Assembly: GCF_044904705.1 (NCBI RefSeq)
Contig: NZ_JADIKL010000011.1
Location: 28,676 to 92,675, forward strand
Source of the DNA: Rhodanobacter_A agri
GTDB lineage: Bacteria; Pseudomonadota; Gammaproteobacteria; Xanthomonadales; Rhodanobacteraceae
Direction of reading: 5' to 3'
DNA length: 64,000 nucleotides
The position numbers and the translations under genes are program-made. The first letter of the stretch is position 1. Each line of letters starts with the position of its first letter. Below the pieces are notes generated by a model, which saw only the letters and a program-made list of their open reading frames with translations, did not search any database and had not been told where the DNA came from. Shown in pieces: positions 8,859-17,360 of this stretch.

Positions 8859-9185
8859 ATGAATCACGGCATCTTGGTCCCGATTTCGCTGTTTGTCTGC
8901 ATTACCTACGCCATCAAAATCTGCGTGGACGCGGTGACGCGCCGTCGCATGCTGGATGCTGGCGGCTCGGCCGACCTGGTCGCTTCGGTGCTGCACGACG
9001 AGGAGGTGCGCCGTCGTTATTCCTCGTTGCGTTGGGGCATCGTGCTGCTGTCGGTGGCGCTGGGCTTTGGCCTGATCCAGTGGTTCGGCTGGGAGGACGT
9101 CACCCCCGGCATGATCGCCGTGCTGGCGGGCGCCACCGGCCTCGGCAATCTGGTGTTCTTCGCCATTTCGCGCAAGCTGAGCTGA
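8859..9185 (+). CDS. Small membrane protein, unknown function
   Basis: The 108-residue protein has a strong ribosome binding site AAGGAGGT at 8847-8854. Hydrophobic helices are seen at about 4-20, 60-78 and 84-102, with a basic segment TRRRMLDAGG between the first two. The layout resembles small DUF-type inner-membrane proteins found next to sigma factors in Xanthomonadales. It is divergent from the ECF sigma gene across 120 bp, which suggests co-regulation. I do not know its function. Confidence 0.75.
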   Translation: MNHGILVPISLFVCITYAIKICVDAVTRRRMLDAGGSADLVASVLHDEEVRRRYSSLRWGIVLLSVALGFGLIQWFGWEDVTPGMIAVLAGATGLGNLVFFAISRKLS

Positions 9186-9242
9186 AGCTGGTTCAATGGC
9201 GGGCATCGCCGCAGTGTCGGCATGCCCGCCTGAGCCAGCCAC

Positions 9243-9872
9243 ATGAACGAGCAACTGTTGTTCAACCTGCTGGACCTGGCTGGCACCTTCGCGTTTGCGA
9301 TCAGCGGCGCCACTGCGGCGCGGCGCCGCGACCTCGATCTCTTCGGCATTCTCGCGATCGCCTACATCACCGCCTGTGGCGGGGGCATCGCACGCGACGT
9401 GTGCATCGGCGCGATCCCCCCGGCCGGCCTGGCGGATTGGCGCTATCTGTTCACCGCGGTGGTCGCCGCACTCGCCACGGTCGTGGCCTACCGCCAGGTG
9501 GAACGGCTGACGTATCCGGTGCGGCTGTTCGATGCCATGGGCCTGGGCTTGTTCGCGGTATACGGCGCGCACAAAGCTTTGTTGTCCGGCGCCAATGCGG
9601 AAGTGGCGATCCTGCTCGGCATGGTCACCGCGATCGGCGGAGGGCTTGCCCGCGACGTGTTGCTGGCCCGCGTGCCGATCGTGCTGCAGCGGGAGATCTA
9701 CGCCAGCGCGGCCTGCGCCGCCGCTGCGCTGGCGGTGCTGGGCGAGCGGCTCGGTTGGTCCGTGCTGTGGGCCACCTGGCTGCCGATTCTGCTGTGCTTC
9801 GCGCTGCGCTTCGTGTCGTTGCGCTACCGCTGGAATCTGCCGCGTTTCGGAAGCGAGCGCGGGGCGGACTGA
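9243..9872 (+). CDS. TRIC-type cation channel family membrane protein (UPF0126, YicG-like)
   Basis: The 209-residue inner-membrane protein shows the internal duplication of the prokaryotic TRIC/UPF0126 family. FAFAISGATAARRRDLDLFG with ITACGGGIARDV in the first half is matched by LFAVYGAHKAL with TAIGGGLARDVLLARVP in the second. The glycine-rich GGG(I/L)ARDV motifs line the ion path in known TRIC proteins. Family is clear; the ion and physiological role are not established. It stands alone, 57 bp after the previous gene. Confidence 0.9.
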   Translation: MNEQLLFNLLDLAGTFAFAISGATAARRRDLDLFGILAIAYITACGGGIARDVCIGAIPPAGLADWRYLFTAVVAALATVVAYRQVERLTYPVRLFDAMGLGLFAVYGAHKALLSGANAEVAILLGMVTAIGGGLARDVLLARVPIVLQREIYASAACAAAALAVLGERLGWSVLWATWLPILLCFALRFVSLRYRWNLPRFGSERGAD

Positions 9873-10007
9873 ATCGATCCCGGCCGACGCCGGCGGCTAA
9901 GCAGGCTGATCGGGGCTGGCCGGTCGCCGAGCCTCACCCGGCTGGTCGCCGGCGCGGCATGAGGCCGGCCTTCACGCGGCCTGCGCCGTCGGCGCCTCCC
10001 AGTCGAC

Positions 10008-10091
10008 TTGCCGTATTCGTGCATGCGCTTGCCGGATACGCCCCCTGCGTTGCCGGATACGCATAACGCACTGCCGGATTGGCTCATGGCG
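10008..10091 (+). repeat. Four 21-bp tandem repeats upstream of the adhesin gene
   Basis: Copies start at 10008, 10029, 10050 and 10071, exactly 21 bp apart. Each begins (T/C)TGCCG(G/T)AT; the middle two share TTGCCGGATACGC. A period of 21 bp is two helical turns, so all copies face the same side of the DNA. They end about 125 bp before the adhesin ATG in a 344-bp noncoding gap (9873-10216) that holds no gene I can see. They could be operator sites for a regulator of the adhesin. Confidence 0.75.
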
Positions 10092-10216
10092 GGCGTTGGC
10101 CGCGCGCTTGAATGATCCCGCAGCACCTCTGCCGCAAGTTGCAGCGCACTCGTGCTGTCGTCGCCCAGCGCAAGACCGGGCGCCGGGGGTTCACTCATCG
10201 GCAAGGGGGCATCATC

Positions 10217-13200
10217 ATGAATCGCATCTATCGCCTGGTCTGGTGCCGTGCGCGCGGCGCGCTGGTGGCCGTTTCCGAGCTGGCTCATTCCCCGCGCGTG
10301 GAAGTTGGTCATGGCCAAGCGGGGCGCCTGCCGCTGCTGCTGTCCGCCATCGCGCTCGGCATCGCCGGCATCCTGCATGGTCCTGCTGCGCATGCGCAAA
10401 GCGTAAGCGACGCCAAACTGGCCGACCTGCAGTCCCTGGTGGACAAATACAGCCCTGCGCCTGCGGCAGGCGGACTTTCCGCCGCCGCGCGAGTACAGCT
10501 GCCCCCGGTGGTATCGCAGGCGCAGGCAGATGCATCGGTACTTCCGGCAGCGGCGCTGCACGCAGACGCGGCTGCCTCGACGCCGGTGGCTACCGTGCGC
10601 GCCAAGCTGCGCGCTGACCGGCGCGGCGCGACGATTCATGCCGGACTGGACACGCGCGGGCTGGCAAGCGGGTTATCGACAGTCACGCAGGCGGCCTCCC
10701 CGCTGCCGGTGGCAGGGAAGGCACTTTCGGCGGTCGATGGATTGGCCGGCGCGATAGTCGCCGCGGTGCCCCCGGCGCACGTGGGCGTGGGCGCGACGGT
10801 GGGTGCGCCGACGGTGGTCGAGCCGCTGGCTGCCGATCGTCGCCGCGTGCTTGTTTCCGGCCAGGTGCATGCGTCCGGTACGGCGGCCGAGGGCCATGTC
10901 TCCGGCGTGGTGACGGGCGGCGCAGGCGGCGTGGTGGGCGGTGTGGCCGATGTGGTGACGGATACGGCGTCGAAGCTGCCGGTGGCGGGCCCGGTGGTGG
11001 CGCAGCTGGGCCAGGCGCTGGGCACGGCGACCTCGGCTGGCGGCCATCCCGTTGGCGTGGTGGGTGGTGCGGTCGATGCGGTGACGGACACCGCATCGAA
11101 GCTGCCCGTAGCCGGCCCGGTGGTGGCGCAGGTGGGCCAGGCACTGGGCACGGTGACCTCGGGTGGTGGCCACCCCTCCGGTGTGGTGGGCGGTGTGGTC
11201 GATGCGGTGACTGACACCGCATCGAAGCTGCCCGCGGTTGGCCCCGTCGTCGGACAGCTAAGTGGCGATCTTGCTTCGGTCACTTCCGGCCATGGCGATC
11301 CGGGCACGGTGCTCGGCACCGTGGTGGGTGGTGGGGTGAATACCGCCGCTGGTTTGCCGGTGGTCGGCTCCACGGTGGCGAGCACCGGTCAGGCGCTGAA
11401 GACAGCGACTTCGGGCGGCAGCCTCGGTGGTGGTCTGGAAGGCCAGCTCGGCGTGGTGGCGGGCGATACGCTGAACACGTTGGCGCACACGCCGGGTGCC
11501 GGACCGGTGGTGGCCAAGGTCGGCCAGACCCTGGGGGAGACGACGGCACCGATCGGCAATGGCACGGCGGTGGCCCCTGGCCTCACCGCTGCGGTGGGCA
11601 AGGTGGTCGACGGCGTCACGGGTACGGCTTCGGAACTTCCTGTGCTCGGTTCGACCGCGGGCAAGCTGGGCGACGCATTGAAGCCGGTCACTTCGGGAGA
11701 CGGCAACGCGGCGGGCGCGCTGGGCACGGTGATCGGTGACGTGACCGATCCACTGGCGAAGCTGCCGGTGGCCGGTCCTTTGGCCGGCCAGATCGGTGGC
11801 ACGCTCGCCTCGGTAGCTTCGGGCAATGGGAGCGCGACGGGCCTCGTCGGCCAGGCGGTCGAGGATGTGACCGATACCGCGTCGCAACTGCCGGTAGCGG
11901 GGCCGGTCGTGGGGCAGCTGGGGCAGACGCTGGGTGCGGCGATGAACACTGCCGGAGCAGGCAATGCCGGTTTGTTCGGCCCGGTAAACAATCTGCTGTC
12001 GCTGGCTAGCCCAGGCACGGCCAGCATCACGCCTGCGGCGGTCCCTGTGGTACCGCCGCCCAGTGCGACGCCCTCGGGTTTGATCATCGGCAACGGCGGC
12101 GTGGTGGGCACCTCCACGCAATTGCTCGGTTCCAGCGAGAGCTCGCTGTTCACCAACTCCAATCCGAACGGCTACATCACCAACGGCAGCCTGCAGGTAA
12201 GCAACGCGAACTTCAGCCAGGGGTATTCGACGCTGAACCTTCTGGGCCTGCCGGTGCTGAACTCGACCCCGGTGGGTACCGTGCTCACCACAACAGGTGG
12301 CACCACGCTGGGCGCCACCGGCGCCAACTCGCACCTCACCTTGATCGGTGGCGTCACTTCGGGCAACTACATCTCCGACATCAACAATGGTGCGGACGGC
12401 GGCACGCTAGGCCTGGTGCTGCCGACCGGGGCACCTGCCTGGGCCTCCACCTGCCTCAATGTGCTGGGTGTGCTGAGGGAGTCGTGCTGGGCCGTGAACG
12501 CGGCACAGGACTACCAGGTGCTGATGGGCGATGGCGCTTCGGCCAATGGTTCGGAAGAGGTGGTGATCGGCACCAATGCCAGCCACACCTTGCCGACGGT
12601 GAATGCGAATACCGCGTTCCCCGGCAACGGGGCCAACGACCCGAACAATCCGAGCGGCGTGCCGACTGCCGACTATGCGACGCGTCTCGGCCACTCGGTG
12701 GTGATCGGCGACAGCGCGTCCGGCACGGCGAATGCGCAGACCATTCTGGGCGCGGGCGCCACTTCCAGCGTGGCGAACAGCGTGGCGCTGGGTTTCGATT
12801 CCATCGCCAGCCGCGGCGCGCTTGCGAACTACAGCGCGTTTGGCCTCACGGCGCTGCAGAACTCGGCCGGGGAGGTGTCCATCGGTTCGCCCGGGCAGGA
12901 GCGGCAGATCACCAATCTTGCAGCGGGCTCCTCCGCCACCGACGCCGTGAACCTGGCCCAGCTGCAGGCGGTGGCCAACATCGTCCAGGGGACCGACAAG
13001 CTTGCGGTGAAATACAACGCTGATGGCGCGGGCAACGCCACCGACACGATCGGTCTGGTCGGCGCAGGCAGTGGGGCGGTGCTCATCACCAACCTGGCGT
13101 CGGGCGCGGTGAGCGCCACCAGCACGGACGCCGTTAACGGCTCGCAGTTGTGGGGGTGGACCCAGGACACCGCCAATCAGTACAGCAACTACAGCCTCTA

Positions 13201-13993
13201 CAACGACATCCAGAACATCAAGCCGGGTGGTAGCGGCAGCGGTAGCGTGAAGTACTTCAACGTGAACTCGACGCTCGGCGATTCCACGGCCAGCGGCAGC
13301 AACAGCATCGCAATCGGTCCGCAGGCCACGTCCAGCGGCGCCGGCAGTGTGGCGATGGGCAACGGCGCCAACGCCAGCGCCAACAACTCGGTAGCGATCG
13401 GTGCCGGCTCGGTGGCCAATCGCGCCAACACGGTGTCGGTGGGCAGCGCCGGCAACGAGCGGCAGATCACCAATGTGGCTGCAGGCACCGCGGCGACCGA
13501 TGCGGTGAATGTGGGCCAGCTCGACTCGGCCGTGCAGTCCTCCACCGCTGGCACGGTGCGTTACGACACCAACAGCAACGGCAGCGTCGACTACGGCAAC
13601 ATCACCCTGGGCAATGGCAACGCCGGCACCGTCATCCACAACGTGGGCGCCGGCACGGCGCAAATGGATGCGGTGAACGTCGGCCAATTGCAGAGCGGCA
13701 TGCAGCAGGCGGTGAACTGGGCGAATGCCTATACCGACCATCAAGTGCAAGAGCTGGGCAATCGCGCCAACGCGGGCGTGGCGGCCGCGCTGGCCGCCGC
13801 CGGCCTGCCGCAGGCCTACGAGCCGGGCAAGAGCATGGCGGCCATGGCGGGCGGCAGTTTCCGCGGCGAATCCAGCATAGCCATCGGCATATCGACGATT
13901 TCGGAGGGCGGCCGCTGGGTCTACAAGCTGACCGGCTCCGCCGACAGCCGCGGCGACGCGGGCGTATCCATCGGCGCCGGTATTCAGTGGTGA
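10217..13993 (+). CDS. Trimeric autotransporter adhesin (type Vc secretion, YadA-like)
   Basis: This 1258-residue outer-membrane adhesin begins with an extended signal peptide (MNRIYRLVWCRARGALVAVS ... PAAHA, cleavage near residue 60). The start at 10217 is fixed by that ESPR motif. Eight repeats of about 42 residues follow (about 238-580). Next come YadA-head-type repeats (SNSIAIGPQATSSGAGSVAM and similar) with necks of the form ERQITN(V/L)AAG...ATDAVN(V/L)(G/A)QL. A short coiled stalk leads to the C-terminal membrane anchor of about 70 residues ending AGVSIGAGIQW. Three chains form one beta-barrel that exports the head. The OmpA-like lipoprotein gene follows 41 bp downstream. Confidence 0.95.
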   Translation: MNRIYRLVWCRARGALVAVSELAHSPRVEVGHGQAGRLPLLLSAIALGIAGILHGPAAHAQSVSDAKLADLQSLVDKYSPAPAAGGLSAAARVQLPPVVSQAQADASVLPAAALHADAAASTPVATVRAKLRADRRGATIHAGLDTRGLASGLSTVTQAASPLPVAGKALSAVDGLAGAIVAAVPPAHVGVGATVGAPTVVEPLAADRRRVLVSGQVHASGTAAEGHVSGVVTGGAGGVVGGVADVVTDTASKLPVAGPVVAQLGQALGTATSAGGHPVGVVGGAVDAVTDTASKLPVAGPVVAQVGQALGTVTSGGGHPSGVVGGVVDAVTDTASKLPAVGPVVGQLSGDLASVTSGHGDPGTVLGTVVGGGVNTAAGLPVVGSTVASTGQALKTATSGGSLGGGLEGQLGVVAGDTLNTLAHTPGAGPVVAKVGQTLGETTAPIGNGTAVAPGLTAAVGKVVDGVTGTASELPVLGSTAGKLGDALKPVTSGDGNAAGALGTVIGDVTDPLAKLPVAGPLAGQIGGTLASVASGNGSATGLVGQAVEDVTDTASQLPVAGPVVGQLGQTLGAAMNTAGAGNAGLFGPVNNLLSLASPGTASITPAAVPVVPPPSATPSGLIIGNGGVVGTSTQLLGSSESSLFTNSNPNGYITNGSLQVSNANFSQGYSTLNLLGLPVLNSTPVGTVLTTTGGTTLGATGANSHLTLIGGVTSGNYISDINNGADGGTLGLVLPTGAPAWASTCLNVLGVLRESCWAVNAAQDYQVLMGDGASANGSEEVVIGTNASHTLPTVNANTAFPGNGANDPNNPSGVPTADYATRLGHSVVIGDSASGTANAQTILGAGATSSVANSVALGFDSIASRGALANYSAFGLTALQNSAGEVSIGSPGQERQITNLAAGSSATDAVNLAQLQAVANIVQGTDKLAVKYNADGAGNATDTIGLVGAGSGAVLITNLASGAVSATSTDAVNGSQLWGWTQDTANQYSNYSLYNDIQNIKPGGSGSGSVKYFNVNSTLGDSTASGSNSIAIGPQATSSGAGSVAMGNGANASANNSVAIGAGSVANRANTVSVGSAGNERQITNVAAGTAATDAVNVGQLDSAVQSSTAGTVRYDTNSNGSVDYGNITLGNGNAGTVIHNVGAGTAQMDAVNVGQLQSGMQQAVNWANAYTDHQVQELGNRANAGVAAALAAAGLPQAYEPGKSMAAMAGGSFRGESSIAIGISTISEGGRWVYKLTGSADSRGDAGVSIGAGIQW
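10928..11958 (+). repeat. Intragenic tandem repeats (126-bp unit) in the adhesin
   Basis: About eight units encode variants of GV(V)GGVVDAVTDTASKLP followed by VAGPVVAQLGQALGT. The first three units are exactly 126 bp apart (for example the DTASKLP codons at 10961, 11087 and 11213) and are very similar in DNA, while later units diverge. Such repeats can expand or contract by recombination and change adhesin length. Confidence 0.85.
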
Positions 13994-14034
13994 GCGGTCG
14001 TGCACGGGTGGCAGCACAACAGGGGGGAAGGGCC

Positions 14035-14865
14035 ATGCTGACGATGAAGCGGCGCGCAGGCGTCTGTGCGGTGGCATTGATGGCGGCGTTACTGGTGGAT
14101 GGCTGCGGCATGGTGCAGCGGCATGCAGCTGCCGATGACGCTGCGTCCACCGAAGTGGGTTTTCCCGATCCTTCCCGCGCAAGCCTGCCCGAAGGCAGCT
14201 ACGTCAACTTGGAGAACCTGCGCAAAGTCGGGCCGGGGATGAGCAAGGCGCAACTGTACGCGCTGCTCGGTGCGCCGCATTTCAACGAAGGCGTATTCGG
14301 CGTGCGGGAGTGGAACTACATTTTCGATTTCCGCAAGGCCGACGGCAGCGGCGAACATTTCAGCTGCCAGTACCAGGTCGACTTCGACAAGCATCATCTG
14401 GCCGCCGGCTTCCACTGGAAGCCGGCATCCTGCGAATCCGTGCTGGAGCCGCCGCGGCCTGCCCCCACCCCCGCGCCGGTGGCCATGCCCAGCCAGCCGA
14501 TCAGGCTCTCCTCCGATGCCTTGTTCGCATTCGATCGCTCCACGCTGACCCCGCAGGGACGCGGGAAGCTGTCGGACCTGCTGGCGCAGGTGCAATCCGC
14601 CAGCCAGATCGAGGACATCATGATCGTGGGCTACACCGACCGGATCGGCAGCGACCGCTACAACCTGGCGTTGTCGCAGCGCCGGGCGGAAGCCGTGCGC
14701 GACTATCTGGCGGCCCAGGGCGTGCCGGCCAACGCCATGCGCACCGAAGGGCGCGGGAAGAGCGATCCGCTGGCGCGTTGCTCCAACCGGAACCGCGCCG
14801 CGCTGATTGCCTGCCTCGCGCCCAATCGCCGCGTGGAGCTGTCTGGCGTGGTGCGCCGGTCTTGA
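14035..14865 (+). CDS. OmpA-family lipoprotein with SmpA/BamE-like N-terminal domain
   Basis: The 276-residue protein starts MLTMKRRAGVCAVALMAALL. It has a probable lipobox LVDGC (Cys near residue 23; Asp at -2 is unusual). An SmpA/OmlA-like domain (GMSKAQLYALLGAPHFNEGV, about 60-130) is followed by a proline-rich linker and an OmpA-like peptidoglycan-binding domain (FAFDRSTLTPQGRGKL ... VGYTDRIGSDRYNLALSQRR, about 160-270). The ATG at 14035 follows a purine-rich AGGGGGGAAGG. Directly downstream of the adhesin, it may anchor or help assemble it at the outer membrane; that role is inferred from position. Confidence 0.88.
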   Translation: MLTMKRRAGVCAVALMAALLVDGCGMVQRHAAADDAASTEVGFPDPSRASLPEGSYVNLENLRKVGPGMSKAQLYALLGAPHFNEGVFGVREWNYIFDFRKADGSGEHFSCQYQVDFDKHHLAAGFHWKPASCESVLEPPRPAPTPAPVAMPSQPIRLSSDALFAFDRSTLTPQGRGKLSDLLAQVQSASQIEDIMIVGYTDRIGSDRYNLALSQRRAEAVRDYLAAQGVPANAMRTEGRGKSDPLARCSNRNRAALIACLAPNRRVELSGVVRRS

Positions 14866-14876
14866 ACTCGCTCGAG

Positions 14877-14974
14877 TCCGCCGCGATCGGCACCGTGGGC
14901 GTCTGTCCAGGCCAGGCAGGCCTGCAGTGGGAGCTACCCCCTTCGCTCTCGCCCACGGTGCCGATCGCGGCGGA
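14877..14974. terminator. Long perfect inverted repeat between convergent genes
   Basis: Bases 14877-14901 and 14950-14974 are perfect 25-bp reverse complements. The 48-base loop contains a smaller hairpin CAGGCC/GGCCTG. It lies between the convergent OmpA-like and AraC genes, so a two-way transcription barrier is plausible. There is no clear T-run, so a factor-dependent terminator or a dispersed palindromic element are alternatives. Confidence 0.6.
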
Positions 14975-15023
14975 TTTGTGCCGGGCCGCTGGTCGGCGAA
15001 GCGGGCGGGCAGCGCGGAATGCT

Positions 15024-16064
15024 TCAGGGCGTCGTATGGGTGGTGTCGCCGGGCGGCGAGCGCATCAAGGTATCGCTCGGCAATTCGCCGAACACGCGTC
15101 GATAGCTGTCGGCGAAGCGGGAGAGATCCCACAGGCCGCAACTCAGCGCCACCGATTTCACCGAGCGGCGACTGGCGTCGGACAATGCCAGGCTGCGGCA
15201 TGCGGTGCACAGACGGAGCATCGACAGGTAGCGGTTCGGGGAAATGCCGAGCAGGTCCTCGAATGCGTAGCGCAGCGCCCGCTCGCTGACGCCGGCCGCG
15301 TTGCACATCTCGTTGACGTAGATGTCGTTGCGCAAGTTGGCGCGCATGAACTGGTCGACGCGCTGCATGATCACGTAGTGCTTGCGGCGACCGCGCGAGC
15401 AACTGGGCAGGTGTTCGGCGGTAACGCTCAGGCCGGCGTCGAGATGGGCGTCCAGCACGGCCGCCAGATCGATAGAGGGAGGCTGGGCGGGAGTACTGTC
15501 GCCAGTTGGAGGGCCGTGGATAAGGTTCTGCCGGAGGTGCTGGTACATCGCCTGCAGCACCTGTGCCGTCGCATTGCCTTCGGTCCGGAACATCGACGGC
15601 AGGTGGATCGAGGTGCCGCCCTGCAGCGGGTCGCGGCGGGCCAGCCGCTCGTGCAAACGTCCAAGCGGCAGCAGCAGCAAGGTGAGCCGCGTGTCCGCGC
15701 TGAACATGAATTCGCTGCTGCCCTCGGGCATCACCGCAAAGGCGGTGTCGCGGGCGAACGGGATGCCATGGCACCAGCTGGTTTCGAGCGTGCGATGGAC
15801 GTAGCCGAGCAGGCACCAGTCGGTAGGCAAGGTGAAGCGCGCCCGGAAGGGAAACGATGCTTCGGTGCTGCACAGCAAGGCGTCGTCCACGGTACGGCTG
15901 TCGACGATCGCGCGTGGCCCCTGATCGCCGAGCAATACCATTTCCATCTTGCAGACCTTGAGCATGCCGCTCAGGGAAATGAGGTCGCAAGGCAACAGTG
16001 TGTCGACGCCCTCAGTCGTCATAATCCGCGAGCTGCCCCCTGTTGCCAGAATCCTTGCCAACAT
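15024..16064 (-). CDS. AraC-family transcriptional regulator
   Basis: The protein is about 346 residues long. A variable N-terminal sensing region (about 1-225) is followed by an AraC-type DNA-binding domain: NDIYVNEMCNAAGVSERALR (first helix-turn-helix) and SVKSVALSCGLWDLSRFADSYRRVFGELPS (second). The start may instead be the ATG at 16022 (MTTEGVD), because neither candidate has a convincing ribosome binding site. It is transcribed away from the Tad locus across a 548-bp gap and converges with the adhesin/OmpA genes, so it is a natural candidate regulator of either. The inducer is unknown. Confidence 0.88.
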   Translation of the reverse strand: MLARILATGGSSRIMTTEGVDTLLPCDLISLSGMLKVCKMEMVLLGDQGPRAIVDSRTVDDALLCSTEASFPFRARFTLPTDWCLLGYVHRTLETSWCHGIPFARDTAFAVMPEGSSEFMFSADTRLTLLLLPLGRLHERLARRDPLQGGTSIHLPSMFRTEGNATAQVLQAMYQHLRQNLIHGPPTGDSTPAQPPSIDLAAVLDAHLDAGLSVTAEHLPSCSRGRRKHYVIMQRVDQFMRANLRNDIYVNEMCNAAGVSERALRYAFEDLLGISPNRYLSMLRLCTACRSLALSDASRRSVKSVALSCGLWDLSRFADSYRRVFGELPSDTLMRSPPGDTTHTTP

Positions 16065-16612
16065 TCGCGGAGGAAATTATCCGCCGCGCGGTCGCGTCTT
16101 AACATTTAACCCGAATGGCGCTTCGAATGCATGCACGTATTCGGCATCTTCCCTGATCGCCGACACGCCGTCGCCGGGTAATGCGATTTACATCACGTGG
16201 GCGGCAGTCGATACGTGCCGTTTTTGTGCATTTCCGGATGGTGTGTCGTAAAAGAATGTGCTACGCCTTGGCCGAAAACGGGTTTTGAAATTCGGCTGTG
16301 CGAACAAGGGGGACATAGGGATGTCGTGGGCCATCGTGCACGGTGCGCTGCAACGCGTCACCGCTCCACCGCTGCGCAATGTGCGTGCATCGGCCCGCGC
16401 CCGTCGGGCTGATGTTGATCACGGCCGGAAACCCACCCCAGCCACTCCCCCCGGTAATTCAAAGTGCGGCCCTCGGCAAAGGGCCGTACCCCACGCAGAC
16501 GGCCCGGGCGGGCCAACCGCGGCCGCGGCCGCGGGTAGTCGGATGGCGGGCCTTGGCTATCGCACCGCGCCATTCGTGAAAACGGGTCGGCCATTGCGCC
16601 ACAGGAGGGGAC
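16065..16612. other. 548-bp noncoding region between araC-like gene and flp
   Basis: No convincing gene is seen here. The region must contain the divergent promoters of the AraC-type gene and of the Tad operon. It starts AT-rich near the AraC gene and becomes GC-rich toward flp, ending in ACAGGAGGGG, the flp ribosome binding site at 16601-16610. Several GG-N10-GC spacings could be read as weak sigma-54 boxes, but none matches well enough to call. Confidence 0.6.
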
Positions 16613-16789
16613 ATGAAAACCTCAATTCGTAATTTCATTCGTGAAGAAGACGGAATCACTGCGCTGGAATATGGGGTTTTGGCGGCGATTGTGGCCGCAG
16701 CCATCGTTGCCGTTTTTTCAGGGCCTCTTCAAACCTTGCTTACCAACCTTCTCAACATGATTGCCAAAGCGGCGGGCACAACAGCGTAG
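16613..16789 (+). CDS. flp: Flp-type pilin, major Tad pilus subunit
   Basis: The 58-residue prepilin is MKTSIRNFIREEDG, then ITALEYGVLAAIVAAAIVAV and a short hydrophobic tail. The cleavage site G/ITALEY with Glu5 and Tyr6 of the mature protein is the Flp motif cut by the prepilin peptidase encoded next door. A strong AGGAGGGG precedes the ATG. It is the first gene of the Tad locus, as expected for the most abundant product. Confidence 0.95.
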   Translation: MKTSIRNFIREEDGITALEYGVLAAIVAAAIVAVFSGPLQTLLTNLLNMIAKAAGTTA

Positions 16790-16838
16790 CGCCGAACTTT
16801 ATCGTTGCTGCAAGTGCACGCATGTATGGAGACAGGGT

Positions 16839-17360
16839 TTGTCTTATCTGCCGCACGCATCAGCCATTGCGTTATGTGTCCTGACGATCGCTAGCGATCT
16901 GTACGCGCACCGCGTGCGAAACGTCTGGTTGCTGGCGGCGTTGCTGCTGGGGGCGGTGGGGGTGATCTGGACGTGGCTGGGCGGTACGGGGCCGACGCCC
17001 TGGACAGCGTTGGCAGGACTGGTCATCGGTCTGCTGGCGCTGCTGCCTTTCCATGTGCTCGGCTGGATGGGGGCAGGCGACGTGAAACTGTTCGCGGTGC
17101 TTGGTTTTCTTCTGGGGGGCAAGGCCTTGCTGCCGATATGGATCGTCGCCAGCTTGTTCGGCGGCGCGCACGCCCTTTGCATGCTGCTGATGCGCCGTAC
17201 CGGCGCGGGCATGCAACGGTTGCGAATGAAGATGGCCGGCACGCGTGCGTGGCAATACGTACTGGCCGCGCGACAGGGGCGCAAGGGTTTGCCGTTTGCC
17301 GCGTATATGGCAATGGGGGCGCTGCTGACAGTGGCGGCACCGCAGTTGACGCGATGGTGA
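16839..17360 (+). CDS. cpaA: A24 prepilin peptidase of the Tad system (CpaA/TadV)
   Basis: This membrane aspartyl protease cleaves Flp and pseudopilin leaders. The catalytic aspartates are in IASDLYAHRVRN and in the GxGD motif GAGDVKLFAVLG. It has five or six hydrophobic helices and about 173 residues, normal for the short Tad-type enzyme without an N-methylation domain. I prefer the TTG at 16839 (GGAG seven bases upstream); an ATG at 16761 in the same frame would overlap the flp end and add 26 mostly polar residues. It overlaps tadE by 7 bases. Confidence 0.88.
   Translation: MSYLPHASAIALCVLTIASDLYAHRVRNVWLLAALLLGAVGVIWTWLGGTGPTPWTALAGLVIGLLALLPFHVLGWMGAGDVKLFAVLGFLLGGKALLPIWIVASLFGGAHALCMLLMRRTGAGMQRLRMKMAGTRAWQYVLAARQGRKGLPFAAYMAMGALLTVAAPQLTRW

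Noticed and set aside
10636..11385. Thr/Pro-rich minus-strand frame opposite the adhesin repeats
   Set aside because: It mirrors the tandem repeats on the other strand and has no start signal.
16116..16131. Sigma-54-like GG-N10-GC in the region upstream of flp
   Set aside because: It has three mismatches to the consensus and lies nearly 500 bp from flp.
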